The position numbers and the translations under genes are program-made. The notes under the pieces are model-generated. The model was not told the origin of the DNA, ran no database searches, and saw nothing but the letters and a program-made list of their open reading frames with translations. Below are positions 1 through 12,400 of a DNA stretch of 64,000 bases, piece by piece (the first letter of the stretch is position 1; the number at the start of each line of letters is the position of its first letter). Source of the DNA: Brevibacillus sp. JNUCC-41 (GTDB lineage Bacteria; Bacillota; Bacilli; Bacillales; DSM-1321); the NCBI RefSeq assembly GCF_014844095.1, contig NZ_CP062163.1, forward strand, positions 3,505,501 through 3,569,500, read 5' to 3'.

Positions 1-244
1 TCCAGATGCGATCTTCGTTATCGACCCTCGCAAAGAGCGTATTGCTGTTGCGGAAGCACACAAATTACACATTCCACTTGTTGGTATCGTTGATACAAAC
101 TGTGATCCGGATGAAATCGATGTAGTTATTCCTGCGAATGACGATGCAATCCGTGCTGTTAAATTATTAACAGGTAAAATGGCAGATGCTATCTTAGAAG
201 CTAAACAAGGCGAAGAAACAGCAACTGAAACAACTACTGCTTAA
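1..244 (+). CDS. rpsB: 30S ribosomal protein S2 (3' part only)
   Basis: The window opens inside this gene; the first full codon starts at base 2 and the frame runs to TAA at 242-244 (80 residues). The peptide contains the S2 C-terminal core: [30 protein letters not shown], and [23 protein letters not shown], followed by a short Glu/Thr-rich tail. S2 is part of the small ribosomal subunit. It lies directly before tsf, the usual rpsB-tsf pairing in bacteria. The 5' part and promoter are outside the window. Confidence 0.97.
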   Translation, partial: PDAIFVIDPRKERIAVAEAHKLHIPLVGIVDTNCDPDEIDVVIPANDDAIRAVKLLTGKMADAILEAKQGEETATETTTA

Positions 245-289
245 TAAGTAAAAAAGGTTGCTTATTCAGTAAGAAAAAAGGTGATAAGA

Positions 290-316
290 GGATAATGCCT
301 TTTATCCCTTTTTTTT
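290..316 (+). terminator. Intrinsic terminator after rpsB
   Basis: A perfect 6-bp stem (GGATAA 290-295 with TTATCC 302-307) with a 6-nt loop is followed by a run of eight T (309-316). It probably ends most rpsB transcripts before tsf. Confidence 0.75.
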
Positions 317-395
317 GCACTAAATGAACTTACATAAAATCACTGTACGGAATGTCTTTATAAAAAGGTATGGGCGATTTTTGAGGGATGAAAAT

Positions 396-446
396 CATCA
401 ACTAGTTTAGCTCCGTCAAATTGACTGAAAAAGTTGATGTTTTTTC
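396..446 (+). terminator. Second terminator-like hairpin between rpsB and tsf
   Basis: CATCAACT (396-403) pairs with AGTTGATG (432-439). Further in, TTTAG pairs with CTGAA across a 2x2 internal loop, and T residues follow (440-445). It lies about 110 nt before the tsf start, so it could act as an attenuator for read-through transcripts. The function is inferred from the structure only. Confidence 0.45.
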
Positions 447-453
447 AGGAAAA

Positions 454-483
454 TTGTCAAAGCTCGTTATTTTCTTTGATGAT
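454..483 (+). promoter_or_regulatory. Possible sigma-A promoter for tsf
   Basis: TTGTCA (454-459), an 18-nt spacer and GATGAT (478-483) give 5/6 and 4/6 matches to the housekeeping hexamers. The site lies after both rpsB terminator hairpins and about 70 nt before tsf. The -10 element is weak, so this is tentative. Confidence 0.3.
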
Positions 484-553
484 AACAAGTATTTTTTGGC
501 AATAATGGGTAAAGATTGAATAAACTGCATTTAATTTGAGGAGGATATATATT

Positions 554-1438
554 ATGGCAATCACTGCACAATTAGTTAAAGAATTGCGTGAAAAAACTGG
601 TGCCGGCATGATGGACTGTAAAAAGGCACTTGTACAAACAGAAGGCGATATGGAAAAGGCAATCGATTTCCTACGTGAAAAAGGGATTGCAAAAGCAGCT
701 AATAAAGGCGACCGTATTGCTGCTGAAGGTCTAACTTCAATCGTTGTGGAAGGAAACCAAGCGGTTATTCTTGAAGTGAACTCAGAAACTGATTTCGTTG
801 CTAAAAACGAAGGCTTCCAAATTCTTGTTAAAGAATTGGCTTCATTCCTTCTTGCTAACAAACCTGAAAGCGTTGAAGCAGCTCTTGAGCAAACAATGGA
901 AAATGGAGCAAAAGTTGCAGATCATATCAATGCTGCTGTTGCAAAAATCGGGGAAAAATTAACTCTTCGCCGTTTCCAAGTCGTTTCTAAAACAGATAAC
1001 GACGCATTTGGTGCATACCTTCACATGGGTGGACGCATCAGCGTATTATCAGTTCTTGAAGGTACAACTGATGAAGAGGCAGCTAAAGGCGTTTCAATGC
1101 ATATCGCTGCAATTAACCCTAAATATATCTCTCGTGACCAAGTTGATGCCAGCGAACTAGAACGCGAACGCGAAGTTCTTACTCAGCAAGCACTTAATGA
1201 AGGAAAACCTGAAAAAATCGTTGCAAAAATGGTTGAAGGACGTATCAATAAATTCTACGAAGAAATCTGTGTTAACGAACAAGCTTTCGTTAAGAACCCT
1301 GATCAAAAAGTGGGACAATTCGTTGAATCTAAAGGTGGAAAAATCCAATCATTCGTTCGTTATGAAGTAGGGGAAGGTCTTGAAAAACGTCAAGAAAACT
1401 TTGCTGAAGAAGTAATGAATCAAGTTAAAAAAGACTAA
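554..1438 (+). CDS. tsf: Translation elongation factor Ts
   Basis: EF-Ts is the guanine nucleotide exchange factor that recycles EF-Tu in the cytoplasm. The 294-residue product has the N-terminal UBA-like domain with [16 protein letters not shown] (residues 11-26) and the core TDFV motif (79-82) that contacts EF-Tu. The ATG at 554 is chosen because GAGGAGG (538-544) sits 9 nt upstream and the protein then begins [12 protein letters not shown], as in the family; an upstream in-frame TTG would place the ribosome site inside the gene. It lies between rpsB and pyrH, as in other Bacillaceae. Confidence 0.98.
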   Translation: MAITAQLVKELREKTGAGMMDCKKALVQTEGDMEKAIDFLREKGIAKAANKGDRIAAEGLTSIVVEGNQAVILEVNSETDFVAKNEGFQILVKELASFLLANKPESVEAALEQTMENGAKVADHINAAVAKIGEKLTLRRFQVVSKTDNDAFGAYLHMGGRISVLSVLEGTTDEEAAKGVSMHIAAINPKYISRDQVDASELEREREVLTQQALNEGKPEKIVAKMVEGRINKFYEEICVNEQAFVKNPDQKVGQFVESKGGKIQSFVRYEVGEGLEKRQENFAEEVMNQVKKD

Positions 1439-1454
1439 TTGTTTGATAATTAAT

Positions 1455-1486
1455 AATAGGGAACACTCTTGTGTTCCCTATTTTTT
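1455..1486 (+). terminator. Intrinsic terminator after tsf
   Basis: A 12-bp stem (1455-1466 with 1471-1482) capped by a TCTT loop runs into a T tract (1481-1486). Strong canonical form. Confidence 0.9.
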
Positions 1487-1563
1487 GAAATGTCATGAAT
1501 TTTTGGTAGTATTGCAAGAAAACATGATGAACGAATGAAAAGATTACATAGTTGGAGGTTCTC

Positions 1564-2286
1564 ATGAGTAACGCTAAATATAAACGTGTCGTTCTAAAAC
1601 TAAGTGGCGAAGCATTAGCCGGTGAAGAAGGATTTGGAATTAACCCTGCAGTAATTAAATCCATTGCTGAACAAGTCAAGGAAGTGGCTGAGCTTGATGT
1701 GGAAGTGGCTGTTGTTGTCGGCGGCGGAAACATTTGGCGCGGAAAAATAGGCAGTGAAATGGGCATGGATCGTGCTAATGCCGATTATATGGGTATGCTG
1801 GCTACAGTCATGAACTCATTGGCATTACAAGACAGCCTTGATCAGCTTGGAATTGAAACGCGCGTGCAAACTTCCATTGAGATGAGACAAGTCGCAGAAC
1901 CATACATTAGACGCCGTGCAATCAGGCACCTGGAGAAAAAGAGAGTGGTGATTTTTGCAGCTGGTACAGGTAATCCATACTTCTCAACGGATACCACTGC
2001 CGCCCTGCGTGCTGCTGAAATTGAAGCTGATGTCATCTTGATGGCGAAGAATAATGTGGATGGCGTATACAATGCAGATCCGGTTAAGGACAAAAATGCA
2101 GTGAAGTATGATAAACTTTCCTATCTTGATGTGATTAAAGAAGGGTTAGAAGTAATGGATTCAACTGCGTCCTCGCTATGCATGGACAATGATATTCCAT
2201 TGATCGTCTTCTCGATCATGGAAAAAGGTAATATTAAACGGGCCGTTTTAGGCGAAACGCTTGGAACTATCGTAAGGGGGAAATAA
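1564..2286 (+). CDS. pyrH: UMP kinase (uridylate kinase)
   Basis: Phosphorylates UMP to UDP with ATP in pyrimidine nucleotide synthesis. The 240-residue protein belongs to the amino-acid-kinase fold: KLSGEAL near residue 12 and the glycine-rich VGGGNIWRG (about 52-60) form the nucleotide site, and a [16 protein letters not shown] segment matches bacterial PyrH. The ATG at 1564 follows a GGAGG site at 1553-1557; the in-frame start 12 nt earlier overlaps that site. frr begins 3 nt after the stop, so the two are probably co-transcribed. Confidence 0.98.
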   Translation: MSNAKYKRVVLKLSGEALAGEEGFGINPAVIKSIAEQVKEVAELDVEVAVVVGGGNIWRGKIGSEMGMDRANADYMGMLATVMNSLALQDSLDQLGIETRVQTSIEMRQVAEPYIRRRAIRHLEKKRVVIFAAGTGNPYFSTDTTAALRAAEIEADVILMAKNNVDGVYNADPVKDKNAVKYDKLSYLDVIKEGLEVMDSTASSLCMDNDIPLIVFSIMEKGNIKRAVLGETLGTIVRGK

Positions 2287-2289
2287 AAG

Positions 2290-2847
2290 ATGCCGAAACA
2301 AGTTATTTCGAATGCGAAAACGAAAATGGAAAAAGCCATTGGAGCGTACACACGTGAATTAGCAAGCATCCGTGCCGGAAGGGCAAATGCCTCATTGCTT
2401 GATAGAATCTCGATTGATTATTATGGTTCGCAGACACCAGTCAATCAAGTGGCTGGCATTTCTGTCCCGGAAGCCAGATTATTAGTCATTCAACCATATG
2501 ATAAAACGGTGTTGGGTGAAATCGAAAAGGCGATTTTGAAATCAGACCTAGGCTTAAATCCTTCCAATGATGGATCGATCATCAGGATAGCCATTCCGGC
2601 GTTAACTGAAGAGCGTAGAAAAGAGCTTGTGAAAGTTGTGAAAAAAGAAGCGGAAGAAGCGAAAATAGCTGTCCGTAATGTGCGTCGAGATGCAAATGAT
2701 GATTTGAAAAAGCTTGAAAAAAGCGGTGAAATCACTGAAGATGATTTACGTGGCTATGCTGATGACATCCAAAAGATGACAGATGGCAATATCACGAAAA
2801 TCGATGAAATTACAAAAGATAAAGAAAAAGAAATTTTGGAAGTATAA
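2290..2847 (+). CDS. frr: Ribosome recycling factor
   Basis: Works with EF-G to split post-termination ribosomes. The product is 185 residues, the usual length. It shows the [15 protein letters not shown] segment and the charged, helical C-terminal region ([21 protein letters not shown]) of the three-helix bundle domain. It starts at ATG 2290 behind AAGGGGG and lies 3 nt after pyrH. Confidence 0.98.
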   Translation: MPKQVISNAKTKMEKAIGAYTRELASIRAGRANASLLDRISIDYYGSQTPVNQVAGISVPEARLLVIQPYDKTVLGEIEKAILKSDLGLNPSNDGSIIRIAIPALTEERRKELVKVVKKEAEEAKIAVRNVRRDANDDLKKLEKSGEITEDDLRGYADDIQKMTDGNITKIDEITKDKEKEILEV

Positions 2848-3246
2848 TTTTCGCTGAAGAATTGATTAAATAAAGAGGGCCGAATCCATACCGGGTCATG
2901 TCTTGGTTCTAACATATAGGTGTGCTTAAAGGAGAAAACTGTTATAATAAGGTTTCTCCGATTATGATTACTCCTTAGTTAGTATGTTGCATGCAAACGT
3001 TGGAGGTGGTCCTTTTTTTGCATTTTTCATGGTATTCATAAACCGGTTTTAGAAAAAAAGAAGTAATGATTTCTCCCTTTCTAGCTTCTAATGAAGAAAT
3101 AATTTTCATAATAATAATATGAGAACCAGTTTTTTTTTGATATTATAATATAGATTCTTTTTAAGCGGCAGAAAGCTTGATATACATAGTGCACGACAAC
3201 TTTGCCTTTGTAGAGAGATAAGTACAACCTGATGGGGGACTAACAT
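2848..3246 (+). other. Gene-free 399-nt stretch upstream of uppS
   Basis: No ORF is supported here. An extended -10 motif TGtTATAAT (2940-2948) lies within a possible hairpin whose arms are GGAGAAA (2931-2937) and TTTCTCC. A second extended -10-like element, TGaTATTATAAT, lies at 3138-3149. GGAGGTGGTCC followed by seven T (about 3001-3018) looks terminator-like, but I find no convincing full left arm. The region probably holds the uppS-cdsA-dxr promoter(s) with a long leader. Confidence 0.4.
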
Positions 3247-4020
3247 ATGTATTCACTTTGGAAGCGTTTCGTTAAAAAAGATGCTTCTTCCGATGTAACA
3301 AATAGGATTCAGCATATTAAACAGTTTGATGTTCCTCAGCATATAGCCATCATTATGGATGGAAACGGCCGTTGGGCCAAAAAGCGTGCATTGCCACGTG
3401 TGGCGGGTCATCATGAAGGAATGAAAACCGTTCGTAGGATTACGAAAGTTGCCAATAAATTAGGGGTCAAGACTTTGACAGTCTATGCGTTTTCAACTGA
3501 AAATTGGAAACGTCCGAAAAGTGAAGTAGACTTTTTGATGAAGCTTCCACAGGAATTTCTTGGGACATTTTTACCCGAGCTCATTTCCGAAAATGTAAGA
3601 GTTGAAATGATAGGGGACTTGTCTCTCATTCCGTCACATACTCAAAGTGCCGTTAAACGGGCAATGGAAGACACGAAAGGCAATGATGGGATGATTCTGA
3701 ATTTTGCCCTGAATTATGGAAGCCGCGGGGAGATTGTATCTGCAGTGAATAGCATCTTGAATGATGCTAAGAATGGTATAATAAAGGAAACTGTAACTGA
3801 GGAAATGTTATCCAGTTATCTGATGACCAAACATTTGTCGGATCCTGATTTACTGATCCGTACAAGCGGTGAAATCCGTTTAAGCAATTTCATGCTTTGG
3901 CAGTCGGCTTATACTGAAATGTGGTTTACTGAAGTGCTATGGCCGGATTTTAGTGAAGAGCATTTATTGCAGGCAGTTGAGGAGTATCAAAAGCGTTCAC
4001 GAAGATTCGGTGGCGTTTAA
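3247..4020 (+). CDS. uppS: Isoprenyl transferase (undecaprenyl diphosphate synthase)
   Basis: Condenses farnesyl diphosphate with eight isopentenyl units to make the C55 lipid carrier for cell-wall synthesis. The 257-residue protein has the cis-prenyltransferase signature IAIIMDGNGRWAKKR with the catalytic Asp at about 38, and the conserved RTSGEIRLSNFMLWQ block near 205. ATG 3247 follows GATGGGGGA. cdsA starts 25 nt after the stop, and dxr (isoprenoid precursor supply) is next, so this cluster links carrier-lipid and phospholipid synthesis. Confidence 0.98.
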   Translation: MYSLWKRFVKKDASSDVTNRIQHIKQFDVPQHIAIIMDGNGRWAKKRALPRVAGHHEGMKTVRRITKVANKLGVKTLTVYAFSTENWKRPKSEVDFLMKLPQEFLGTFLPELISENVRVEMIGDLSLIPSHTQSAVKRAMEDTKGNDGMILNFALNYGSRGEIVSAVNSILNDAKNGIIKETVTEEMLSSYLMTKHLSDPDLLIRTSGEIRLSNFMLWQSAYTEMWFTEVLWPDFSEEHLLQAVEEYQKRSRRFGGV

Positions 4021-4045
4021 TGTAGAAGGCGAGGAAAATGGAATA

Positions 4046-4843
4046 ATGAAACAACGAATTATTACGGCGGTCGTAGTTGCCGCTATCTTCATTCCACTAG
4101 TCATTTTAGGGGGCACTCCCTTTTTACTGACGGTTTATCTGTTAGGGTCAATTGGTTTGTATGAACTGATGAAAATGAAAAAGTTACGTGTATTGTCTTT
4201 TGAATCATTTCTTGCACACATATTATTGTGGGTGCTTTTATTGCCTAATGAGCATACCGCTTTTTTAGCGGAAATAAATTACGATAAAGTTCAAGTCTTC
4301 TTAATCGGGATTTTGCTGCTGTTACTTTATACAGTCGTTTCAAAAAACCGTTTCACTTTTGATGACGCAGGCTTTCTCGTGATTTCAATCCTATACTTGG
4401 GGATAGGTTTCTACTACCTATTTGAAACACGGGACTCTTTGGGGTTGGGGCTAATCTATATCCTGCTTACCCTATTTACGATCTGGGCAACCGATTCCGG
4501 AGCCTATTTCATTGGTAAATCACTTGGTAAAAGAAAGCTATGGCCAGAAATAAGTCCAAACAAGACGGTGGAGGGATTTATCGGCGGGTTATTTTCCGCT
4601 ATGGTAGTGGGTGTTCTATTTTACGTCTTCTCCAACCTTGACTACACGTTATTACAATTATTATTGATTTCATTAATCATTGGGGTATTCGGGCAATTGG
4701 GTGATCTTGTCCAATCGGCGTATAAACGTCACTATGGCGTTAAAGATTCAGGGAAGCTTCTCCCGGGACATGGGGGAATTTTGGACAGGCTTGATAGCGT
4801 GATATTCATTTTACCGATTTTGCATTTATTGCATGTTTTATAA
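4046..4843 (+). CDS. cdsA: Phosphatidate cytidylyltransferase
   Basis: Makes CDP-diacylglycerol from phosphatidate and CTP at the membrane, feeding PgsA encoded later in this window. The 265-residue product is rich in hydrophobic segments. It carries the signature SPNKTVEGFIGG (from about residue 169) and the C-terminal GQLGDLVQSAYKRHYGVKDSG...PGHGGILDRLDS. ATG 4046 has a GAGGA site 12 nt upstream and gives the usual MKQRIITAVV start; longer in-frame starts would overlap uppS. Confidence 0.97.
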   Translation: MKQRIITAVVVAAIFIPLVILGGTPFLLTVYLLGSIGLYELMKMKKLRVLSFESFLAHILLWVLLLPNEHTAFLAEINYDKVQVFLIGILLLLLYTVVSKNRFTFDDAGFLVISILYLGIGFYYLFETRDSLGLGLIYILLTLFTIWATDSGAYFIGKSLGKRKLWPEISPNKTVEGFIGGLFSAMVVGVLFYVFSNLDYTLLQLLLISLIIGVFGQLGDLVQSAYKRHYGVKDSGKLLPGHGGILDRLDSVIFILPILHLLHVL

Positions 4844-4885
4844 TATATATATAGGCAAGCGTTATTGAATTAGGAGATGAACAAT

Positions 4886-6046
4886 TTGAAAAATATCAGC
4901 CTTTTGGGCGCGACAGGATCGATTGGTCAACAAACAGCGGATGTAGTAAGGTCCCATCCAGATCAATTCAAGATTGTGGCGCTTTCTGCTGGAAAGAATA
5001 TAGAATTGGTCAGGACTTATATAAAAGAATTTAAACCGAAACTGGTTTCAGTCCAAACGGAAGAAGATTATCATGTTTTGAAAAGTGAATTCTCCAGCCG
5101 CAAAGATATCGAGTTCATGTATGGAGATGAGGGATTGACTGCTGTTGCCGTTTATGGTCAAGCGACGATATTGGTCAATGCCGTCATCGGAAGCGTGGGT
5201 CTTCATCCGACACTTCAAGCAATAAAGGCTAAAAAAGATATAGCCATCGCCAACAAGGAGACTTTGGTGACTGCAGGTCATTTAGTCATAAGTGAAGCAA
5301 AAAAAGCGGGGGTCAGATTACTGCCGGTTGACAGTGAGCATTCAGCTATTTTTCAGGCATTGCAAGGTGAAAAGGAAAAAAATATAGAACGTCTTGTCAT
5401 TACTGCTTCAGGAGGCAGTTTTCGGGATCGGACCAGGGAAGAATTGAAGGGTGTAACGGTGGAAGAGGCACTGAACCATCCGAACTGGTCAATGGGAGCT
5501 AAAATCACCATAGATTCGGCATCAATGATGAATAAGGGATTGGAAGTAATTGAGGCCCACTGGCTATTCGACCTTCCCTACGATAAAATTGATGTATTGC
5601 TTCATAAGGAGAGCATCATCCATTCCATGGTTGAGTTTCATGACTCCAGCGTGATGGCACAACTGGGGACACCGGATATGAGGGTTCCGATACAATATGC
5701 ACTTACTTATCCAGACCGTATTCCGCTAACAGGTCGCAAACGGCTTAATCTTGCTGAAGCAGGCAAACTGCACTTCAGCGATATGGATTTCACCAGATAT
5801 CCTTGTTTGCAATTCGCATATAAAGCGGGTAAAATGGGCGGAACGATGACTACTGTGTTGAATGCCGCCAATGAAGCCGCAGTCTCTGCGTTCTTATCTG
5901 GAAAGGTAACCTTCCTTGATATAGAAACATTGATTGAAAAGGCGCTTAATCAGCATTCCGTCATAGCCCTTCCAGATTTAGAAACGATTCAGGAAGTCGA
6001 TAATATGACAAGGCAGTATATAGAATCTTTAGTGAAAGATAGGTGA
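4886..6046 (+). CDS. dxr: 1-deoxy-D-xylulose 5-phosphate reductoisomerase
   Basis: Second step of the MEP isoprenoid pathway: NADPH-dependent conversion of DXP to methylerythritol phosphate. The 386-residue product has the dinucleotide motif GATGSIG (8-14), NKETLVTAG, the metal-binding DSEHSAIFQ and the [24 protein letters not shown] loop. I chose TTG 4886: AGGAG (4872-4876) is 9 nt upstream and the protein begins [11 protein letters not shown]. An ATG at 4877 directly abuts the ribosome site and is less likely. Confidence 0.96.
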   Translation: MKNISLLGATGSIGQQTADVVRSHPDQFKIVALSAGKNIELVRTYIKEFKPKLVSVQTEEDYHVLKSEFSSRKDIEFMYGDEGLTAVAVYGQATILVNAVIGSVGLHPTLQAIKAKKDIAIANKETLVTAGHLVISEAKKAGVRLLPVDSEHSAIFQALQGEKEKNIERLVITASGGSFRDRTREELKGVTVEEALNHPNWSMGAKITIDSASMMNKGLEVIEAHWLFDLPYDKIDVLLHKESIIHSMVEFHDSSVMAQLGTPDMRVPIQYALTYPDRIPLTGRKRLNLAEAGKLHFSDMDFTRYPCLQFAYKAGKMGGTMTTVLNAANEAAVSAFLSGKVTFLDIETLIEKALNQHSVIALPDLETIQEVDNMTRQYIESLVKDR

Positions 6047-6053
6047 CCGGAAC

Positions 6054-7322
6054 ATGCAGACTTTAGAAACGATTATAGCGTTCATCATCATTTTTGGAGC
6101 TCTAGTATTTTTCCATGAGCTTGGGCACTTAGTGTTTGCAAAGCGAGCAGGAATTTTATGCCGTGAGTTCGCAATCGGTTTCGGGCCAAAAGTATTCACT
6201 TATAAAAAGAAGGAAACCGTATATACCATTCGATTGCTCCCTCTTGGCGGGTACGTGCGTATGGCTGGCGAAGACGCAGAGAATATTGAATTGAAGCCCG
6301 GCTATCGGGTGGGATTAATGTTTGATAATGAAGAGAATGTTACAAAAATCATTTTGAACAATAAAGATAAATATCCTGATATCCGTCTTGTGGAAGTTGA
6401 AGTGATCGATCTTGATCATAAACTGATCCTTACAGGTTATGAGGAGGGTGAGGAAGATACACTAAAAACGTTTGCCATTCATAAAGAAGCGGTGATCGTT
6501 GAAAATGGTGTAGAAAACCAGATTGCTCCTTTTGATCGGCAATTTGCCTCAAAGTCGCTTGGGCATCGTTTCCTGACGATTGTAGCTGGACCGGCAATGA
6601 ATTTCGTTTTGGCTTTTGTCATTTTTGTGTTGATCGGCATGTTTCAAGGAGTCGTGGTGGATGAAGCGAAACTTGGTGAGTTGACTCCAGATGGTTCGGC
6701 TGTAAATGCCGGTTTAAAATCGGGGGATATCATTCAATCCATCGAAGGTACGGAAGTCTCCACATGGGGAGATGTTCAGGAAAGCATTCAAAAGAACCCA
6801 GGGCAAGAGATCGAGTTCGTCGTTGACAGGGACGGGAAAACATTAGAAGTTCCGGTTGTTCCACAAGAAGTGGAGAGGGAAGGGAAGAAAATCGGAATTA
6901 TCGGCGTTTACCCTCCGGTTGAAAAAGCACCGATTAAAGCAATACAATATGGTTTCACAGAAACGTATTTTTGGACAAAACAAATCTTCATCATCCTTGG
7001 TGACCTCGTAACGGGTGGATTTACGATCGACAGTTTATCCGGTCCTGTAGGAATATATAAATCAACTGAGGAAGTAGCGAAACAAGGTTTATTCACGTTA
7101 ATGAAATGGGCTGGGCTGCTCAGCATTAACCTGGGAATCATGAACCTGCTTCCGCTGCCGGCATTGGATGGAGGAAGACTGTTATTCTTTGTGGTCGAAT
7201 TCTTAAGAGGAAAACCGATTGACCGTCAAAAAGAAGGAATGGTCCACTTCATCGGCTTTGCCTTGCTGATGTTATTGATGATTGTCGTTACATGGAATGA
7301 TATCCAGCGATTCTTCCTGTAA
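6054..7322 (+). CDS. rseP: Site-2 intramembrane zinc metalloprotease RseP/RasP
   Basis: Membrane-embedded protease that performs the second cut in regulated proteolysis; in B. subtilis RasP cleaves anti-sigma factor RsiW and FtsL. The 422-residue product has HELGH (residues 21-25) in the first membrane segment, a PDZ domain around 195-275 (SAVNAGLKSGDIIQSIEG) and the second metal-ligand motif NLLPLPALDGGR near 370 in a C-terminal membrane helix. It follows dxr by 7 nt, so it is likely in the same transcript, and is closed by the terminator behind it. Confidence 0.97.
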   Translation: MQTLETIIAFIIIFGALVFFHELGHLVFAKRAGILCREFAIGFGPKVFTYKKKETVYTIRLLPLGGYVRMAGEDAENIELKPGYRVGLMFDNEENVTKIILNNKDKYPDIRLVEVEVIDLDHKLILTGYEEGEEDTLKTFAIHKEAVIVENGVENQIAPFDRQFASKSLGHRFLTIVAGPAMNFVLAFVIFVLIGMFQGVVVDEAKLGELTPDGSAVNAGLKSGDIIQSIEGTEVSTWGDVQESIQKNPGQEIEFVVDRDGKTLEVPVVPQEVEREGKKIGIIGVYPPVEKAPIKAIQYGFTETYFWTKQIFIILGDLVTGGFTIDSLSGPVGIYKSTEEVAKQGLFTLMKWAGLLSINLGIMNLLPLPALDGGRLLFFVVEFLRGKPIDRQKEGMVHFIGFALLMLLMIVVTWNDIQRFFL

Positions 7323-7347
7323 GATAAGTTTGGATAATGCAAAAACA

Positions 7348-7376
7348 GGCCAGCAGATTTATCTGTTGGCCGTTTT
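7348..7376 (+). terminator. Intrinsic terminator after rseP
   Basis: An 11-bp stem with one G-T pair (7348-7358 with 7361-7371) is followed by GTTTTCTT. Confidence 0.85.
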
Positions 7377-7424
7377 CTTATCTGAAGAGATTTCCTAGTT
7401 TTTTAACCGTTTTGGGGAAATTGT

Positions 7425-7453
7425 TTGTTTTCTAGGGAAATCGTAAGTATAAT
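7425..7453 (+). promoter_or_regulatory. Probable sigma-A promoter for proS
   Basis: TTGTTT (7425-7430), exactly 17 nt, then a perfect TATAAT (7448-7453). The start of transcription would be near 7460, giving a leader of about 130 nt before proS. The leader holds a TTGCGG...CCGCAA inverted repeat (about 7532-7560) with an internal alternative CGGTA/TACCG pairing. No T-box sequence is visible. Confidence 0.6.
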
Positions 7454-7579
7454 CGAGAATGAGTATATTAAATTAGCTTTTCTGAAAAACGCGGAAAGTC
7501 TTTTTTGTATGAAAATGACCGTATTAATGTTGCGGTATGAATTTTACCGAAGCCGCAATTAATTTAAAGGAAATATTGA

Positions 7580-9292
<1,713 letters not shown>

Positions 9293-9310
9293 TTTAAAAA
9301 TAGCGGATTT

Positions 9311-9345
9311 AGGCATCATTCAATTGGATGATGCCTTTCCTTTTC
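9311..9345 (+). terminator. Intrinsic terminator after proS
   Basis: AGGCATCAT (9311-9319) pairs with ATGATGCCT (9328-9336), and a T-rich run TTCCTTTT follows. Confidence 0.8.
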
Positions 9346-9378
9346 ATGGATTTGGATACTAGTGAAACATTCATGATA

Positions 9379-9387
9379 TGTTATAAT
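9379..9387 (+). promoter_or_regulatory. Extended -10 promoter for polC
   Basis: TG-n-TATAAT (TGtTATAAT) lies 65 nt before polC. No good -35 is present at 17 nt, which is typical where an extended -10 is used. Confidence 0.5.
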
Positions 9388-9451
9388 AGCCTCTGGTATC
9401 AAAAGAAAATGATTGTGAAAAATAAGAGATAGTAGATAGGGGAGAGAGGGA

Positions 9452-12400
9452 ATGGATCAAAATCCAAATAGCGGTAGAGAGAGATTTCAACTCTTGCTCC
9501 AGCAAATGGGCTTGACTGAGGATGCCTTTGTGAATTATTTCATAGGTGCCGAAATTGATAAACTCTCAATCGAGAGGGAGTCCAAAACATGGCATTTTGC
9601 CTTTAATATACCTGCATTAATTCCTTGCAGTGTTCATACAAGACTTGCTACTCATCTGGCAAGTACGTTTTCCCATATTGCAAAGGTCACATTCAACTTG
9701 AATGTGGCCAATCCGCAAGTGACGGAACAATTGGTGAAGGAGTATTGGAAAAACTGCATTGGCGAGCTTGAAGGCATGTCACCTGCACTGTTATCACTTC
9801 TAAATGAACAAGTTCCAACGGTAAATGGATATAAGCTTATCGTTAGCGCCCGGAATGATACGGAGGCTGGACAGTTGAAGCGAAAATACTCCGGCATCAT
9901 TTCGAATATCTATCAAACATTCGGTTTTCCTCCGTTGACACTTGAAGCGGAAGTGAAGGAAACGGTTTCGAATCCTGATTACCAAAAGTTCTTAGAAGAG
10001 AAACAAAAGGAAGACGCAGAAAAGGGACTTGCTGCCCTAGTGGAAATGCAGAAAAAAGAATCGGAAAAAGGCGGGGACGATGCCGTCTACGATGGACCGG
10101 TTAAAATTGGCTATACGATTAAAGAAGATGCGGATTTCCGCAGAATCGAACAAATTATTGATGAAGAGCGCAGGATTGCTATCGAAGGCTTCGTATTTGA
10201 TGCAGAAGTGCGTGAGTTACGCAGCGGACGAAGCCTGTTGACTTTTAAAGTCACAGATTATACGAGCTCGATATTGGTCAAAATGTTTTCGCGTGATAAA
10301 GAAGATGCTGCCATACTTGCCCGTGTGAAAAAAGGGATGTGGGTACGTGCCCAAGGCAGCATCCAAAATGATACATTCGTACGTGACCTAGTTATGATCG
10401 CAAATGATATAAATGAAATTTCTAAACAAGGACGGCAGGATAAGGCTCCAGAAGGGGAAAAGCGTGTAGAACTGCATATGCATACCCCAATGAGCCAAAT
10501 GGATGCAGTGACGCCTACTTCTGCGCTTGTTGCCCAGGCTGCAAAGTGGGGGCATAAGGCTGTGGCCATTACAGATCATGCGGGAGCTCAATCATTCCCT
10601 GAAGCTTATAGTGCCGGGAAAAAGAATGGTATCAAAATCCTTTATGGTGTCGAAGTGAATCTTGTAAATGATGGTGTACCCATAGTTTATAATGAGGCGC
10701 ATATCGCTTTGGCAGATGCCACCTATGTTGTGTTTGACGTAGAGACGACAGGCCTATCAGCCGTATATGATACGATCATTGAATTTGCTGCAGTGAAAAT
10801 TCGTGATGGTGACATCATTGATCGCTTCGAGTCTTTTGCTAATCCGCATCATCCACTATCCAATACAACGATAGAATTGACTGGAATCACTGATGATCTT
10901 GTAGAAAATGCTCCGGAAGTCTCGGAAGTACTAGAAAAGTTCAAGGAATGGGCGGGCGATGCGATTCTGGTTGCCCACAACGCAGCCTTCGATATGGGAT
11001 TTTTGAATATAGGCTATAAAAACTTGGGTTATCCTAAAGCTTCCAATCCTGTTCTTGATACATTGGAACTTGCCCGTTTCTTATATCCGGAGTTTAAAAA
11101 TCACCGGTTAAATACATTATGTAAAAAGTTCGATATTGATTTGACCCAGCATCATAGGGCCATTTATGACGCCGAAGCTACAGGTTACCTTATGCTGAAG
11201 ATGCTAAAGGATGCAATGGAAAAGGAGATTACCCATCATGATCAACTTAATGACAATATGGGTAAAGGAAACGCTTATCAGCGTTCCCGGCCGTCTCATT
11301 GTACGCTGATTGCGCAAACACAGGCTGGCTTAAAAAACCTTTTCAAATTAATTTCAATATCACACATAGATTATTTCTATCGTGTGCCCCGGCTACCACG
11401 CTCACAACTTAAAAAGTATCGTGAAGGAATCTTGGTCGGATCGGGATGCGATAAAGGGGAAGTTTTTGAAGGGATGATGCAGAAGGGTTTTGAGGAAGTC
11501 GTCGATATCGCCGAATTCTACGATTATCTTGAAATCCATCCGAAGGAAGTGTATAAGCATTTGATTGAGCTTGAATATGTACGGGATGATAAATCATTGG
11601 AAACGATCATCTCCAATATCGTCAAGCTTGGTGAAAAATTGGATAAGCCAGTCGTAGCCACGGGAAATGTGCATTATTTAGATCCGAATGATAAAATTTA
11701 CCGTAAAATCCTTGTGAATTCACAAGGTGGCGCAAATCCGCTGAATCGTCATAAGCTTCCTGACGTACATTTTCGGACGACAGATGAAATGCTGCGGGAA
11801 TTCTCCTTCCTCGGTTCTGAAAAAGCCAAAGAGGTCGTGGTAACCAACACGAATAAAATCGCTGATATGATTGAAGAAATCAAGCCGATCAAGGATGAGT
11901 TATACACACCTAAAATTGAAGGTGCAGAAGAAGAGATGCGTCAAATGAGTTATGGAATGGCAAGGAAGATTTATGGAGAGAACCTGCCGGAAATCGTGGA
12001 AGCCCGTCTTGAGAAAGAATTGAAAAGCATCATTGGCCACGGTTTTGCCGTTATTTATTTAATTTCCCACAAACTTGTTAAAAAATCCTTGAATGATGGT
12101 TATCTAGTTGGTTCAAGGGGATCGGTTGGGTCATCTTTCGTTGCCACCATGACTGAAATTACAGAGGTGAATCCGCTTCCGCCGCATTATGTATGTCCGG
12201 AGTGCAAGAAATCCGAATTCTTCAATGACGGTTCTGTAGGTTCCGGGTTTGACCTGCCTGATAAAGACTGTCCCGATTGTGGCATTGCTTATACAAAAGA
12301 CGGGCATGATATCCCGTTTGAAACCTTCCTTGGATTTAAAGGGGATAAGGTTCCGGATATTGACTTGAACTTCTCCGGTGAGTATCAGCCGAAGGCCCAT

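Noticed and set aside
457-861. Antisense ORF over tsf and other long antisense ORFs (for example 1842-2093, 16697-17276)
   Set aside because: They lie opposite well-supported genes, lack ribosome sites and show only mirror-image composition.
2900-2935. tRNA-like GGTTCTAAC segment before uppS
   Set aside because: No acceptor or anticodon stem can be formed around it.
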